A stretch of 64,000 bases of DNA from Lewinellaceae bacterium (GTDB lineage: Bacteria > Bacteroidota > Bacteroidia > Chitinophagales > Saprospiraceae). This document shows, piece after piece, positions 27,029 through 36,149 of the stretch. The translations under genes and the position numbers were made by a program. The notes under the pieces are model-generated. The model worked only from the letters and a program-made list of their open reading frames with translations, was not told the origin of the DNA and made no database searches. Position 1 is the first letter of the stretch, and each line of letters opens with the position of its first letter. Location of the stretch: NCBI GenBank assembly GCA_020636105.1, contig JACJYL010000001.1:1-64000 (forward strand), in the 5' to 3' direction.

Positions 27029-28834
27029 ATGGAGCGTGAAAAAACCGGCAATCAACCGGAAAAAAAGCCGAAACTGACTAAGGATGGTTTGAAAAAGGCT
27101 ATGCACCTTTATTCATATGTAATGCCCTATAAATGGCAGTTTATTATAGGAATGGTTCTTTTATCAATAGGGAGTCTTATTTTCCTGGGGATTATGAAGA
27201 TTCCCGGAGAAATATTGAATATAATTTCCGGGGAACCCCGGTTTGGACTGACCCTCGGCAAATTGTTCTTGCTCCTCTCCGGTTTATTGGTCATCCAAAG
27301 TTTGTTTTCCTATTTCAGGGTTAATTTGTTTGCCATAGTTAGTGAAAAGAGTATTGCCAACCTCAGACGGGATCTGTACAAAAAACTCCTGACCCTGGAA
27401 ATTCCTTTTTTCGAAGAAAGAAGAGTAGGGGAGCTGACGAGCCGGATTTCCAATGATGTAACCCAGGTACAGGGCGTCATGTCGATCACCCTGGCAGAGT
27501 TTGTACGACAGATCATTACGCTGATCGGAGGGATTGCCATAATTATTTTCACTATGCCTCGTTTGGCACTTACCATGTTACTGACTTTCCCTTTTGTGGT
27601 GGTGGCGGCCATGTTTTTTGGCAAGTTCATCAGAAAACTTATGCGCGAACGGCAGGATAAAATTGCCAAAACGAACGTGGTCGTCGAGGAGACTATGCAA
27701 AGTGTCCAGACGGTAAAAGCTTTTACCAACGAGTGGTTTGAATTAAACCGGTTCAATAAGGAACTCAAAGATGCTGTGGACATTTCCCTGCGGGCAGCGA
27801 AATTCAGGGGCGTATTTTCGTCTTTTATCATATTGGTAATGTTTGGAGCCTTGTTTTTTATCATGTACGAGGCAGCTTTGCTCGTACAGTCAGGAGAAAT
27901 GAATAAAAACGGGCTGATTGATTTCGTTATTTACACCGGCGTCATCGGAGGTTCAATAGTCAGCCTGGGCAATTTTTACACCACGATCGTATCTGCAGTC
28001 GGGGCGGCCGAGCGCATTTTTGAAATCATGGAAGAGGCGGCGGAGGTCGAGCTGAGCCCGCTGGAACCCCTGAAGCCGGAAGAGCGTTTTTCCGGGGCCA
28101 TTCGTTTTGAAAATATCAGTTTCGTTTATCCAACGAGGACGGATATCCAGGTACTGAAGGATATTTCGCTGGAAATCAAACCCGGGGAAAGAGTTGCCCT
28201 TGTCGGAACCAGCGGTGCCGGAAAGTCTACCATTGTTCAGTTGTTATTGCAGTTTTACAAGCACCAGACCGGAATCATTGAAGTGGATGGAAAAAATATC
28301 CGGGAATATCCTCTTTCCAAATATCGACAAAATTTTGCAGTGGTTCCCCAGGAAGTAATACTTTTCGGGGGAACCATCAAAGAAAACATCCTTTACGGTA
28401 AACCCAATGCTACAGACGAGGAAGTAATTGAGGCTTCCAAAAAAGCTTATGCCTGGGAGTTTATTCAAAAATTTCCGGAAGGACTGGAAACCATCGTCGG
28501 GGAACGTGGCGTAAAATTATCGGGTGGGCAGCGGCAGCGAATTGCTATTGCGCGCGCCATTTTAAAAAATCCGCCCATTTTATTACTGGATGAGGCTACC
28601 TCTGCCTTGGATGCTGAATCTGAAAAAGTGGTTCAGGAGGCACTGGAAGCATTAATGGAAAACCGGACTTCCATTATCATTGCCCACCGGTTGGCTACCA
28701 TCAAGGATGTGGACAGGATCTATGTGCTTGAGCATGGTAAAATCGTAGAACAGGGAACGCATCTTGAACTGTCAACAAAAGAAGGGGGGGCTTACAACAG
28801 CCTGGCAAAACTTCAATTTGATTTGGTTTCCTAA
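27029..28834 (+). CDS. ABC exporter, fused permease and ATPase (MsbA/MDR-like)
   Basis: A 601-aa half-transporter working as a homodimer in the inner membrane. The N-terminal type IV exporter domain (about 30-330) has six membrane helices, including WQFIIGMVLLSIGSLIFL and FSSFIILVMFGALFFI. The ATPase domain has Walker A GTSGAGKST near 392, the Q-loop in VVPQEVILF near 440, signature LSGGQRQR near 497, Walker B ILLLDEATSALD near 518 and the switch His in IIAHRLAT near 552. Every catalytic residue is present. Substrates of this family include lipid A, other lipids and drugs, and cannot be told from sequence. It is monocistronic, upstream of topA. Confidence 0.93.
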   Translation: MEREKTGNQPEKKPKLTKDGLKKAMHLYSYVMPYKWQFIIGMVLLSIGSLIFLGIMKIPGEILNIISGEPRFGLTLGKLFLLLSGLLVIQSLFSYFRVNLFAIVSEKSIANLRRDLYKKLLTLEIPFFEERRVGELTSRISNDVTQVQGVMSITLAEFVRQIITLIGGIAIIIFTMPRLALTMLLTFPFVVVAAMFFGKFIRKLMRERQDKIAKTNVVVEETMQSVQTVKAFTNEWFELNRFNKELKDAVDISLRAAKFRGVFSSFIILVMFGALFFIMYEAALLVQSGEMNKNGLIDFVIYTGVIGGSIVSLGNFYTTIVSAVGAAERIFEIMEEAAEVELSPLEPLKPEERFSGAIRFENISFVYPTRTDIQVLKDISLEIKPGERVALVGTSGAGKSTIVQLLLQFYKHQTGIIEVDGKNIREYPLSKYRQNFAVVPQEVILFGGTIKENILYGKPNATDEEVIEASKKAYAWEFIQKFPEGLETIVGERGVKLSGGQRQRIAIARAILKNPPILLLDEATSALDAESEKVVQEALEALMENRTSIIIAHRLATIKDVDRIYVLEHGKIVEQGTHLELSTKEGGAYNSLAKLQFDLVS

Positions 28835-29033
28835 ATAATCGGGCTGGCAGAAAATGCCATCAAGTAATCATGGCTTTCACTTGTTTTAAGGGCTTCTTTT
28901 GGCAGCATGAAGGAAGGGTTGAAAAATTTTGCTTGTTGAAATAATTGGAAGCAAAATGGGAAAATAACAGGCATTATTGGGGGGTACTTTTTAAATCAAA
29001 ATTTTATACAACAGGATTTTTAAAGATAATTTA

Positions 29034-29041
29034 TACATTTG
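29034..29041 (+). promoter_or_regulatory. Candidate -7 box of topA
   Basis: TACATTTG matches TAnnTTTG exactly and ends 32 bases before the topA ATG. No clear -33 TTTG is present at the right distance; an A/T-rich stretch replaces it. Confidence 0.5.
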
Positions 29042-29073
29042 CACTTTAAAATTGAAAAGAAATAATCAAAACT

Positions 29074-31671
29074 ATGCCAAAGAACCTACTGATTGTGGAG
29101 TCGCCGGCGAAGGCAAAAACCATTGAAAAATACCTCGGCAAAGATTTCACTGTTAAATCCAGCTTTGGACATATCCGTGATCTGGAGAAAGGAAACAATG
29201 CGGTTGAAGTCGACAATGGCTTCAAACCCAAATACATTGTTTCCCCCGAAAAAAGAAAGGTAGTCAGCGATCTGAAAAGCTGGGTAAGTAAGGTCGATGA
29301 AGTATGGCTGGCTACGGATGAGGATAGAGAAGGAGAAGCCATATCCTGGCATTTATGTAAAGTTTTAGGGCTCGATGAACATACAACTAAACGCATCGTT
29401 TTCCGTGAAATCACCAAACCTGCCATTCTTCATGCTGTTTCCAATCCCAGAACGGTAGATACCAACCTGGTCAATGCACAGCAGGCAAGAAGAATTCTCG
29501 ACCGTCTTGTAGGATTTGAACTCTCAGGAATTTTATGGAAAAAAATCCGGGGAAAATTGTCTGCCGGTCGTGTGCAGTCGGTAGCCGTAAAACTTGTTGT
29601 GGAACGGGAACGGGAGATCATTGATTTTAATCCTGCGCTATATTTTAAATTGTCGGCCGTTTTTAACGTAAAAACCGGTAATGGAAAAACAGTAGAACTT
29701 AAGGCTGAAAGTCCTGACCGTTACGATTCCGCTGAGGCTGCCGAGGCATTCCTGAAAAAATGCATCGGCGCTACCTTTAGCATAAAGGATATAAATGTAA
29801 AACCGCTCAAACGAAAACCGGCAGCCCCTTTTACGACTTCCACCTTGCAACAGGAAGCGAGTCGTAAATTTGGATTTGCCGTAAAACGGACGATGATGGT
29901 CGCCCAGCGCTTGTACGAAGCAGGGCACATCACCTATATGAGAACTGATTCCATCAGTCTGGGGGAGCTGGCCATACAAAGTATTGCCCAGGAGGTCGAA
30001 AAATCTTTTGGGAAAGAATACGTTAAAATCCGCCGGTTTAAGACGAAAAAGGTTGATGCACAAGAAGCCCACGAAGCCATTCGGCCCACTTATATTGTGA
30101 AACAAAATGTATCGGGGGACCGCGACGAACAGCGTTTGTATGAATTGATATGGAAACGGACCATTGCTTCCCAAATGGCAGAAGCAGAACTTGAAAAAAC
30201 CACCGTTGAGATAGGAGTATCTACCGTTCCGGATGCCAGGCTTCAGGCCATTGGAGAAGTATTGAAATTTGAAGGATTTCTTAAAGTTTACCTGGAATCC
30301 AAAGATGATGATGACGAAGAAGAAGCCAAGGGAATGTTGCCCCCCCTCAAAGTGGGACAGGCTCTGGATCTTGAGGAACTGACTGCCCTGGAACGTTATA
30401 CCCGCCCCCCTGCCAGGTATTCAGAAGCAGGACTGGTGAGCAAGTTGGAAGAACTGGGGATTGGCCGCCCGTCTACTTATGCGCCTACCATTACCAAGAT
30501 CATGGAAAAGGAGCGTGGATATGTGGTTAAGGAAAACAGGGACGGCGAAGAAAAGCAGTATCTGGTTTTCACTTTGCATAACAACCAAATAAATAAAGCC
30601 ACAAAGACAGAAATGTTCGGTGCTATAAAAAACAGGCTTTATCCCACGGATATGGGAATGGTGGTGAGTGACTTTCTCGAAGATTATTTTGCGAATATCA
30701 TGAATTATAGTTTTACGGCCAAGATCGAAAAACGATTCGATGATATTGCTAATGGAAAGGAGGTATGGACGAAAATGCTCCAAGACTTCTATGTGCCTTT
30801 TCATTCTATGGTTGAAAAAACGATTGAAACGGCAGATCGCCCGAATAAAGAACGTGTTTTGGGACAGGATCCTGATTCTGGCTATACCTTACTCACCCGC
30901 TTATCCCGCAATGGTCCTGTGGTGCAGATAGGAACCCCGGAAGAATTGGGTGAAGAAGAAAAGCCTCGGTATGCCAACCTGGCACCTGGACAGTCGATGG
31001 AAACCATTGAGTTTGACGAAGCCATGAAACTGTTTGCGCTTCCTAAAATGATTGGTAAGTACGAAGGCCAGGAGGTAGTCATTGGTGCCGGAAGATTTGG
31101 CCCATACGTGAAATTCGATGAAAAATTCATTTCCCTGTCCAAAGGGGAAGATCCTCATGGGGTTTCCCTTGAGCGGGCTATTGAACTCATAGAGGAAAAA
31201 AGAAAACAGGATGCCCCGGTTTACGAGTATCAGGGAAAGGAAGTGACAAAGGGTGTTGGCCGTTTTGGACCTTTCCTGAAGTGGGACGGAATATTTATCA
31301 ATGTTCCTAAAAGATTCAACTTTGATGAACTTTCCGATGCTGAAATTGTTGAGTTGATTGAAGAAAAAATAGAAAAGGAGGCCAACCGCTTTATTAAAAA
31401 ATGGGAGGAAGGAAAAACCCTGATCGCACTTGAAAACGGACGGTGGGGTCCTTTTGTCCGCTACAATAAAAAAGCGATAAAACTGCCTAAAATAGATGGA
31501 GCCAAAGCCACTCCGGAAAGTGCTGCAACCCTTTCGTTGGAACAGGTAAAAGAGATTATCGAAGCCGAGATTCCGGGAGCTTTTAAGAAAAAGGCTGCAG
31601 CGCCTAAAAAGACAACCGCTAAAAAACCGGCGGCCACCAAAAAAAAGACAACTACTTCTAAAAAGAAATAA
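29074..31671 (+). CDS. topA: DNA topoisomerase I
   Basis: The 865-aa type IA topoisomerase relaxes negative supercoils through a transient single-strand break. The TOPRIM domain is at the start (IVESPAKAKTIEKYLG with catalytic Glu, and DEDREGEAISWHL near 86). The nicking Tyr is Tyr288 in HITYMRTDS. The later domains DINRARY-like region and the C-terminal repeats can be seen as GRFGPYVKF, GRFGPFLKW and GRWGPFVRY (about 675-800) in place of zinc fingers. It ends in a Lys/Ala/Thr-rich tail (about 835-865) like histone H1 tails, probably adding nonspecific DNA binding. The DUF3467 gene begins 10 bp downstream and should be cotranscribed. Confidence 0.97.
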   Translation: MPKNLLIVESPAKAKTIEKYLGKDFTVKSSFGHIRDLEKGNNAVEVDNGFKPKYIVSPEKRKVVSDLKSWVSKVDEVWLATDEDREGEAISWHLCKVLGLDEHTTKRIVFREITKPAILHAVSNPRTVDTNLVNAQQARRILDRLVGFELSGILWKKIRGKLSAGRVQSVAVKLVVEREREIIDFNPALYFKLSAVFNVKTGNGKTVELKAESPDRYDSAEAAEAFLKKCIGATFSIKDINVKPLKRKPAAPFTTSTLQQEASRKFGFAVKRTMMVAQRLYEAGHITYMRTDSISLGELAIQSIAQEVEKSFGKEYVKIRRFKTKKVDAQEAHEAIRPTYIVKQNVSGDRDEQRLYELIWKRTIASQMAEAELEKTTVEIGVSTVPDARLQAIGEVLKFEGFLKVYLESKDDDDEEEAKGMLPPLKVGQALDLEELTALERYTRPPARYSEAGLVSKLEELGIGRPSTYAPTITKIMEKERGYVVKENRDGEEKQYLVFTLHNNQINKATKTEMFGAIKNRLYPTDMGMVVSDFLEDYFANIMNYSFTAKIEKRFDDIANGKEVWTKMLQDFYVPFHSMVEKTIETADRPNKERVLGQDPDSGYTLLTRLSRNGPVVQIGTPEELGEEEKPRYANLAPGQSMETIEFDEAMKLFALPKMIGKYEGQEVVIGAGRFGPYVKFDEKFISLSKGEDPHGVSLERAIELIEEKRKQDAPVYEYQGKEVTKGVGRFGPFLKWDGIFINVPKRFNFDELSDAEIVELIEEKIEKEANRFIKKWEEGKTLIALENGRWGPFVRYNKKAIKLPKIDGAKATPESAATLSLEQVKEIIEAEIPGAFKKKAAAPKKTTAKKPAATKKKTTTSKKK

Positions 31672-31681
31672 AAAGTTTGCC

Positions 31682-31996
31682 ATGGACGAAAAGAACAAAA
31701 AAAATCAACAACTAAACCTGGAGCTTCCCGAAGAAATTGCTGAAGGGGTTTATTCCAACCTAGCGATCATCTCTCATTCCTCATCGGAATTTGTATTGGA
31801 CTTTGTGCGATTGATGCCCAATGTGCCCAAAGCAAAAGTCAAATCCAGGATTATTCTCACGCCTCAGCACGCGAAGCGTTTGCTCAAGGCCCTCAATGAT
31901 AATATCCAGCGTTTTGAAGCTCAGTTCGGAACCATCGATGAACCGGACCAGCCACCGTTCCCTCCGATGAGTTTTACGCCGACAGCACAGGCGTAA
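31682..31996 (+). CDS. DUF3467 family protein
   Basis: The 104-aa protein matches the small cytoplasmic family DUF3467: polar start, then EGVYSNLAIISHSSSEFVLDF and a helix after the phrase RIILTPQHAKRLLKAL, ending in a Pro-rich tail (DEPDQPPFPPM). The function of the family is unknown. In this genome it lies 10 bp after topA and shares its terminator at 32012-32058, which suggests, without proof, a link to DNA topology or at least common expression. The family often sits near rpoC or other nucleic-acid genes in Bacteroidota as far as I recall. Start at the ATG 31682; nothing is odd. Confidence 0.85.
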   Translation: MDEKNKKNQQLNLELPEEIAEGVYSNLAIISHSSSEFVLDFVRLMPNVPKAKVKSRIILTPQHAKRLLKALNDNIQRFEAQFGTIDEPDQPPFPPMSFTPTAQA

Positions 31997-32011
31997 ACGT
32001 TTTATATACAG

Positions 32012-32058
32012 AAAAAAAAACCGCAAAAAGTATACATTACTTTTGCGGTTTTTTTTTG
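32012..32058. terminator. Bidirectional intrinsic terminator
   Basis: CCGCAAAAAGTA (32021-32032) pairs with TACTTTTGCGG (32038-32048), with one bulged A and a 5-nt loop. An A tract precedes it and a T tract follows it, so it works in both directions for the convergent DUF3467 and FKBP genes. Confidence 0.9.
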
Positions 32059-32121
32059 CCGTCAATTCATTGAATTTAACTCTAAGTCCTTTTTTGAACA
32101 GTAAACTTCGTTGGGCGGCGC

Positions 32122-32568
32122 CTAAAAATTGACCAGTTCAATATCAAAAACCAATACGGAATTGGCAGGAATATTGCCTGTTGCCTGGCTGCCATACCCT
32201 AGTTCTGAAGGAATAAAAAATGTTCCTTTTCCGCCTTTTTCCAGCAGAGGAATGCCAATTTGCCAGCCGGGAATAAGATTGTATAAGGGAAAGGTAGCGG
32301 TAGCTCCATCCTGGGTGCCATCAAAAAAAGTGCCGTCAAGCAAAGTACCCGTGTATTTTACCGTTACCGTCGCATCAAAAGGTGGATGATTTCCATTCCC
32401 CGTTTGGGTAATAATATAAAAGAGCCCGGATTCGTGTTCTATAGCATCCAGATTGTTGGCATCGAGAAAATCAAGGATTTCTTCCCGGTTGATCTTATTA
32501 TAATCTTTTGAACAAGAAGCGAAAAATAAACCGACAAGGGTAATGATTGCAAGTAATTTCAAATTCAT
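32122..32568 (-). CDS. FKBP-type peptidyl-prolyl isomerase lipoprotein
   Basis: The 148-aa protein starts with a lipoprotein signal (LLAIITLVGLFFASCSKD, Cys19) and carries one FKBP domain (about 45-148). Typical features are VTVKYTGTLLDGTFFDGT near 68, LIPGWQIGIPLLEKGGKGTFFIPSELGYG near 95 to 124, written here as two overlapping family blocks, and the closing strand VLVFDIELVNF. It should act as a prolyl isomerase or chaperone on exported proteins at the periplasmic face of a membrane. Residues of the drug-binding pocket (Tyr, Phe, Trp, Tyr) are conserved, so activity is likely. It is monocistronic and convergent with the topA-DUF3467 pair. Confidence 0.92.
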   Translation of the reverse strand: MNLKLLAIITLVGLFFASCSKDYNKINREEILDFLDANNLDAIEHESGLFYIITQTGNGNHPPFDATVTVKYTGTLLDGTFFDGTQDGATATFPLYNLIPGWQIGIPLLEKGGKGTFFIPSELGYGSQATGNIPANSVLVFDIELVNF

Positions 32569-32610
32569 TTATAACTAATTTATTAACAATATTAAAGCCA
32601 ATTAACTTTC

Positions 32611-32646
32611 TTAGGGACGATGAAAAAACAAATTGATAGTCTTAAT
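32611..32646 (+). repeat. Dispersed 36-bp element, copy 2
   Basis: This matches 12837-12872 at 32 of 36 positions. It lies between the FKBP gene start and the gpsA stop. Its ATG is followed by a stop after eight codons, so it is not a gene. No further recognisable feature is seen in the remaining part of this 207-bp gap. Confidence 0.6.
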
Positions 32647-32775
32647 TTTAAATTTTATTTTTTCCTTTTGTCCATACCATAACAGATCATTTTCAGAAGT
32701 GTTGAGGGGCTGACAAGGAAAATTCGATTTTCAAACCTAATTATTACTCAAATTATTTTGGAGTAAACTACGATG

Positions 32776-33822
32776 CTAAATAAAATCTACATCTACGTCG
32801 TAAGGATATATCATTAAAAACTCTATGGCACGGTCTACGGAAAAACCTTCGTAAACCACTTTGTATAGCATCCTCGTTATGGGAACGTGCAGCCGATAGT
32901 GATTGGCCAGATAGTTGGTAATGACAAGCGTTCTTACCCCTTCTGCCAACTCATCGGTAGTTTTATTGATTTCTTCAAGGGATTCTCCTTTTCCGAGCCG
33001 ATAACCAAAGGTGAAATTGCGGCTGCTTTTACTGGTAGCTGTGGCAATGAGGTCACCGATGCCGGCGGTGCCGAGGAAAGCACTGCTTTCGGCCCCGATT
33101 TTTTTACCAAAATGGATCATTTCGCCAAGACCACGGGAAATCAGCATCGCCTGAATGTTTTTTCCGAGCCCATGTCCGCGGAGGATCCCCGAACCCAGAG
33201 CGATGACGTTTTTAAGTGCACCTGCCAGCTCAGCTCCCAAAAGGTCGTAATTGCCGAAAACATGAAAATGTTTGCTGTTGAGATTTTTTTTACCAAGGTT
33301 GATCACCTCGTCAAAGTGGCTGGCAATAACCGTTGCAGTAGGCTGCCCTTCCATGATTTCGCTGGCCAGGTTGGGGCCGGCCAGGCAACCCACTCTTTCT
33401 ACGGAACTTTCCTGCTTGATCACCTCCGTCATCGTGCATATATCTGACAGGGTTACATTTTTGTTTTCAATATCATTTAAATCGATATTCCGCAGGTCAA
33501 ACCCTTTGGTACCATGAATGAGGATGTGGTAAGGACGAAGGGATGGTCCCAGGTTTTGCATCATCACCCTGAATTTATTCGAAGGCACGATGGGGAAGAT
33601 CAGGGTGCATTCCCTGGAAACTTCCTCCAGGGAATTGGTGGCAACAATACGCTCACTCAGATTTAATCCAAAATGGCGATGCTCCAGGTTGATTTTATCC
33701 ACCACTTCCTGTTTCCTGCTAAAGACCAGTACATCGGTGTTGTGCGCCAACAAATTGGCTATCGCTGTTCCAAAACTACCTACTCCTATAACACCTGTCC
33801 GTTTTCCTTTTTTGTCTGGCAT
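32776..33822 (-). CDS. gpsA: Glycerol-3-phosphate dehydrogenase [NAD(P)+]
   Basis: The 348-aa cytoplasmic enzyme reduces dihydroxyacetone phosphate to sn-glycerol 3-phosphate, the backbone for phospholipids. The Rossmann motif GVIGVGSFGTAIA is at residues 11-23, and the substrate-binding and catalytic part has GPNLASEI near 149, the Lys of AGALKNVIALGSGI near 203 and the family phrase GTAGIGDLIATATS near 250. Length is close to the usual 330-340 aa. It is the only gene of its transcript visible here. The ATG at 33822 is the start. Its essential role makes this a core region rather than a mobile one. Confidence 0.96.
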   Translation of the reverse strand: MPDKKGKRTGVIGVGSFGTAIANLLAHNTDVLVFSRKQEVVDKINLEHRHFGLNLSERIVATNSLEEVSRECTLIFPIVPSNKFRVMMQNLGPSLRPYHILIHGTKGFDLRNIDLNDIENKNVTLSDICTMTEVIKQESSVERVGCLAGPNLASEIMEGQPTATVIASHFDEVINLGKKNLNSKHFHVFGNYDLLGAELAGALKNVIALGSGILRGHGLGKNIQAMLISRGLGEMIHFGKKIGAESSAFLGTAGIGDLIATATSKSSRNFTFGYRLGKGESLEEINKTTDELAEGVRTLVITNYLANHYRLHVPITRMLYKVVYEGFSVDRAIEFLMIYPYDVDVDFI

Positions 33823-34034
33823 TTCAACTTTTAATTAATTCATAAAAGTACGCATTTTGTGAACAGATTTCCTATTTCCTAAATTAGGAATTACTAAAGT
33901 TTGAATAAAATAAAGATTACTCGTAGATTTGCGCCCGCACTGAAACTTTTTCCGGATATTTCAGGTTGCAATAATGTAAAATGTTGACTTTTAACTCCCC
34001 AAACTCAAAACTCAAACCCAAACTCACTTTAGTC

Positions 34035-34167
34035 TTTTACATTTTACATTTTACATTTTACTGGCCCCGTAGTACAACGGATAGTATGTAGGTTTCCGGA
34101 ACCTAAGATCCAGGTTCGATTCCTGGCGGGGCTACTCTTTTAAACCGCAAAATGCAAAATGTAAAAT
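34035..34167. repeat. Heptamer repeats flanking the tRNA in opposite orientation
   Basis: Three TTTTACA units and a partial fourth run from 34035 to 34061 directly before the tRNA. After it, 34147-34167 has three heptamers of the complementary type (GCAAAAT, GCAAAAT, GTAAAAT). The same TTTTACA tract occurs at 12944-12968. The tRNA therefore sits between inverted A/T-rich repeats. Confidence 0.6.
34063..34134 (+). tRNA. tRNA-Arg (anticodon CCG)
   Basis: The 72-nt sequence folds as a cloverleaf: a 7-bp acceptor stem (34063-34069 with 34127-34133, first pair G-U), a 4-bp D stem, an anticodon stem TAGGT/ACCTA with loop TTCCGGA (anticodon CCG at 34096-34098), a 4-nt variable loop, and a T arm with TTCGATT loop. 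It decodes CGG. The 3' CCA is not encoded and must be added by the nucleotidyltransferase, as is common in this phylum. No integrase lies beside it. Confidence 0.95.
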
Positions 34168-34252
34168 TTTAAATTAAAAAGTGAGCGGGTTGGCGTTTGG
34201 GCCTGTCATTTTGGAATACTTCCTTTTACTTTCTACATTCGGTATTTTACAT

Positions 34253-36028
34253 TTAATTCTCGTCCTGGCGGGGCGACATCTCCATTGGAAGTATTCCGGT
34301 AACGGTGCCACATTTCATCATTTTATCCCCGAAATAGGGATTTTCGATATCTTCTTCCCGGCTGATCCAATCGGCCCCGTCATTGTCAAAGGCCATAGGG
34401 CAATGTTGAATATATAGGGTATCACCATCGTATCCAAAGGCTTCAAAGGTCTGGATCAACAGCTGGGAAAGGAAGGAGAATTGGGTGCGCTGGGCTTCGA
34501 CATCTGTTAGGGTTTTAATTTGTTCAGCATGCCCTTTCATCCCGTTCAATTGATCCATCCAATACATATGGGCACTTCCTTTCAGCAGGCTCCTATCAGG
34601 TTTTGTAAGATTTTCCAGGAAAGCGGGCACCGCAGCAATTGCGGCATCCTGATCGGTAGAAACGAGGGCGTTTTTTAATGCCAGGTATGGTTTGACCAGA
34701 TCACTTAACTGGGCTTTAAAAGCTACCGGAGTGTCCGCCCCAAAATCGGGAAGGGTTGCAGGGGGTTCCTTTCCTCCTTTTTGTTTAACCATTTTATTCA
34801 TCATGCTTTGCTGATTGTTCAGCTGGGCAGAGGCATCAATGGCAAAATTTCCACGAGTCACTACTTCCTCACCTGCTTCCAAACCGCCTTCAATAAGGAA
34901 ACTATTTCCAAGAGAAGGCCCCAGGTCTATTTCACGATAAGAATAGGAGGGGATTTCCATGTCGGGCAATTTCACATAAACCACCGAACGCTTGCCCGTC
35001 CACAAAACTGCCGATTTGGGAACCATCAATTTTTCGTTTGCGGCCATGCTGGCTTTTACTTCTCCCCGGACGAACATTTCCGGTTTGAGCAGACCTGCAC
35101 TGTTGTTTATTTCAGCACGCAAGGAAGCAACCCGGGTTTTGGGGTTGATCACTGGATCGATATAATTGATTCGGGTGGTAAAGGTTTTAGTGGACAGGGC
35201 TGGGGTAGTAAATTCAACTTTATCCCCAACGTGAATATTGGCCAGGTCTTCTTCATAACCATCAAATAAAACCCAAAGGTTGCTAAGGTTGATAAGGTCG
35301 AAAAGTACTTGTCCTTTGTTTACGTAGTCGCCCATGGCAATTCTGCGGTTGGAAACCACTCCGTCCGTTTCGGCATAAAGGGTAAAGGTTTCCTGGATGG
35401 TTCCGCTTTGTTCAATGGCTTCAATGGTTTTTGCCGGAATTTTCCAAAACAGCAGTTTTTTTCTCGCCGCTTCGGCAAGTTTTGGATTCACGTCGGAAAA
35501 CTTCAGAGCTTCTATCAATTCCTGTTGGGCGGTGACCAGTTCCGGGGAATAAATGGTGGCGATTTTTTGTCCTTTTTTGACTTGCTCGGCGGTAAAGGTG
35601 ATAAACAACTGCTCGATACGCCCGGGAATATGAGCAGACTGACTGGAGGAGCGCCTTTCATCGGCCTGAATTTTTCCATTGAGTAATATAGATTTTTCGT
35701 GCTTTCCTGAAGCTCCGATAACCGTAGTTTGAATATTGGCCAACTTAATGGCTTCCTGTGTCATTTCCAGCACAAGCGGATCATTATTGGAACTGATGTT
35801 GAGAAGGGGGATCAGGTCCATTCCGCAAATAGGGCATTGCCCCGGCTCAGGTTGCTGAATTTGCGGGTGCATGGAGCAGGTCCAGATTGTTGGATTTGCG
35901 GATTGGTGGTTATGCTCAATATTTGAATCGGGATTACTTTGAGTTTTTGCAGGTTTAATAAACCACGCTGCTGAAAAACCTAAGGCTAAAGCCATTATTC
36001 CAACGATATATATTGATTTATTCTTCAT
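34253..36028 (-). CDS. RND metal efflux periplasmic adaptor (CusB-like) with metal-binding ends
   Basis: The 591-aa protein links the inner-membrane pump to the outer-membrane channel. After an N-terminal anchor (VGIMALALGFSAAWF) comes a heavy-metal-binding domain (WTCSMHPQIQQPEPGQCPIC, about 49-68), then barrel-sandwich, hairpin and beta-barrel parts of a membrane fusion protein (about 95-400), for example HIPGRIEQLF and AMGDYVNKGQVLFDL. The C-terminal part (about 435-585) is a DUF3347 domain with HCPMAFDNDGADW and MMKCGTV, likely metal-binding residues. It is the last gene of the efflux operon. Cu(I)/Ag(I) is the likely cargo because of the Cys/Met/His pattern. Confidence 0.92.
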   Translation of the reverse strand: MKNKSIYIVGIMALALGFSAAWFIKPAKTQSNPDSNIEHNHQSANPTIWTCSMHPQIQQPEPGQCPICGMDLIPLLNISSNNDPLVLEMTQEAIKLANIQTTVIGASGKHEKSILLNGKIQADERRSSSQSAHIPGRIEQLFITFTAEQVKKGQKIATIYSPELVTAQQELIEALKFSDVNPKLAEAARKKLLFWKIPAKTIEAIEQSGTIQETFTLYAETDGVVSNRRIAMGDYVNKGQVLFDLINLSNLWVLFDGYEEDLANIHVGDKVEFTTPALSTKTFTTRINYIDPVINPKTRVASLRAEINNSAGLLKPEMFVRGEVKASMAANEKLMVPKSAVLWTGKRSVVYVKLPDMEIPSYSYREIDLGPSLGNSFLIEGGLEAGEEVVTRGNFAIDASAQLNNQQSMMNKMVKQKGGKEPPATLPDFGADTPVAFKAQLSDLVKPYLALKNALVSTDQDAAIAAVPAFLENLTKPDRSLLKGSAHMYWMDQLNGMKGHAEQIKTLTDVEAQRTQFSFLSQLLIQTFEAFGYDGDTLYIQHCPMAFDNDGADWISREEDIENPYFGDKMMKCGTVTGILPMEMSPRQDEN

Positions 36029-36149
36029 AATGCTGATTATTTAAAATCTCTGATAAATTTTGTCAAATAATTTAGTCCTGTTTAAATCAGGCAACGTGGA
36101 CTAACTTTGCGTCCTCCGCGCCTTCTTCGCGTGCTTTGTAGTTAAATAA

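Noticed and set aside
28846..28860. Terminator after the ABC exporter gene
   Set aside because: The small TGGCA/TGCCA hairpin has no T tract and only a 5-bp stem, too weak to call.
34063..34134. tRNA as an attachment site of an integrated element
   Set aside because: No integrase gene and no direct repeat of the tRNA 3' end were seen on either side.
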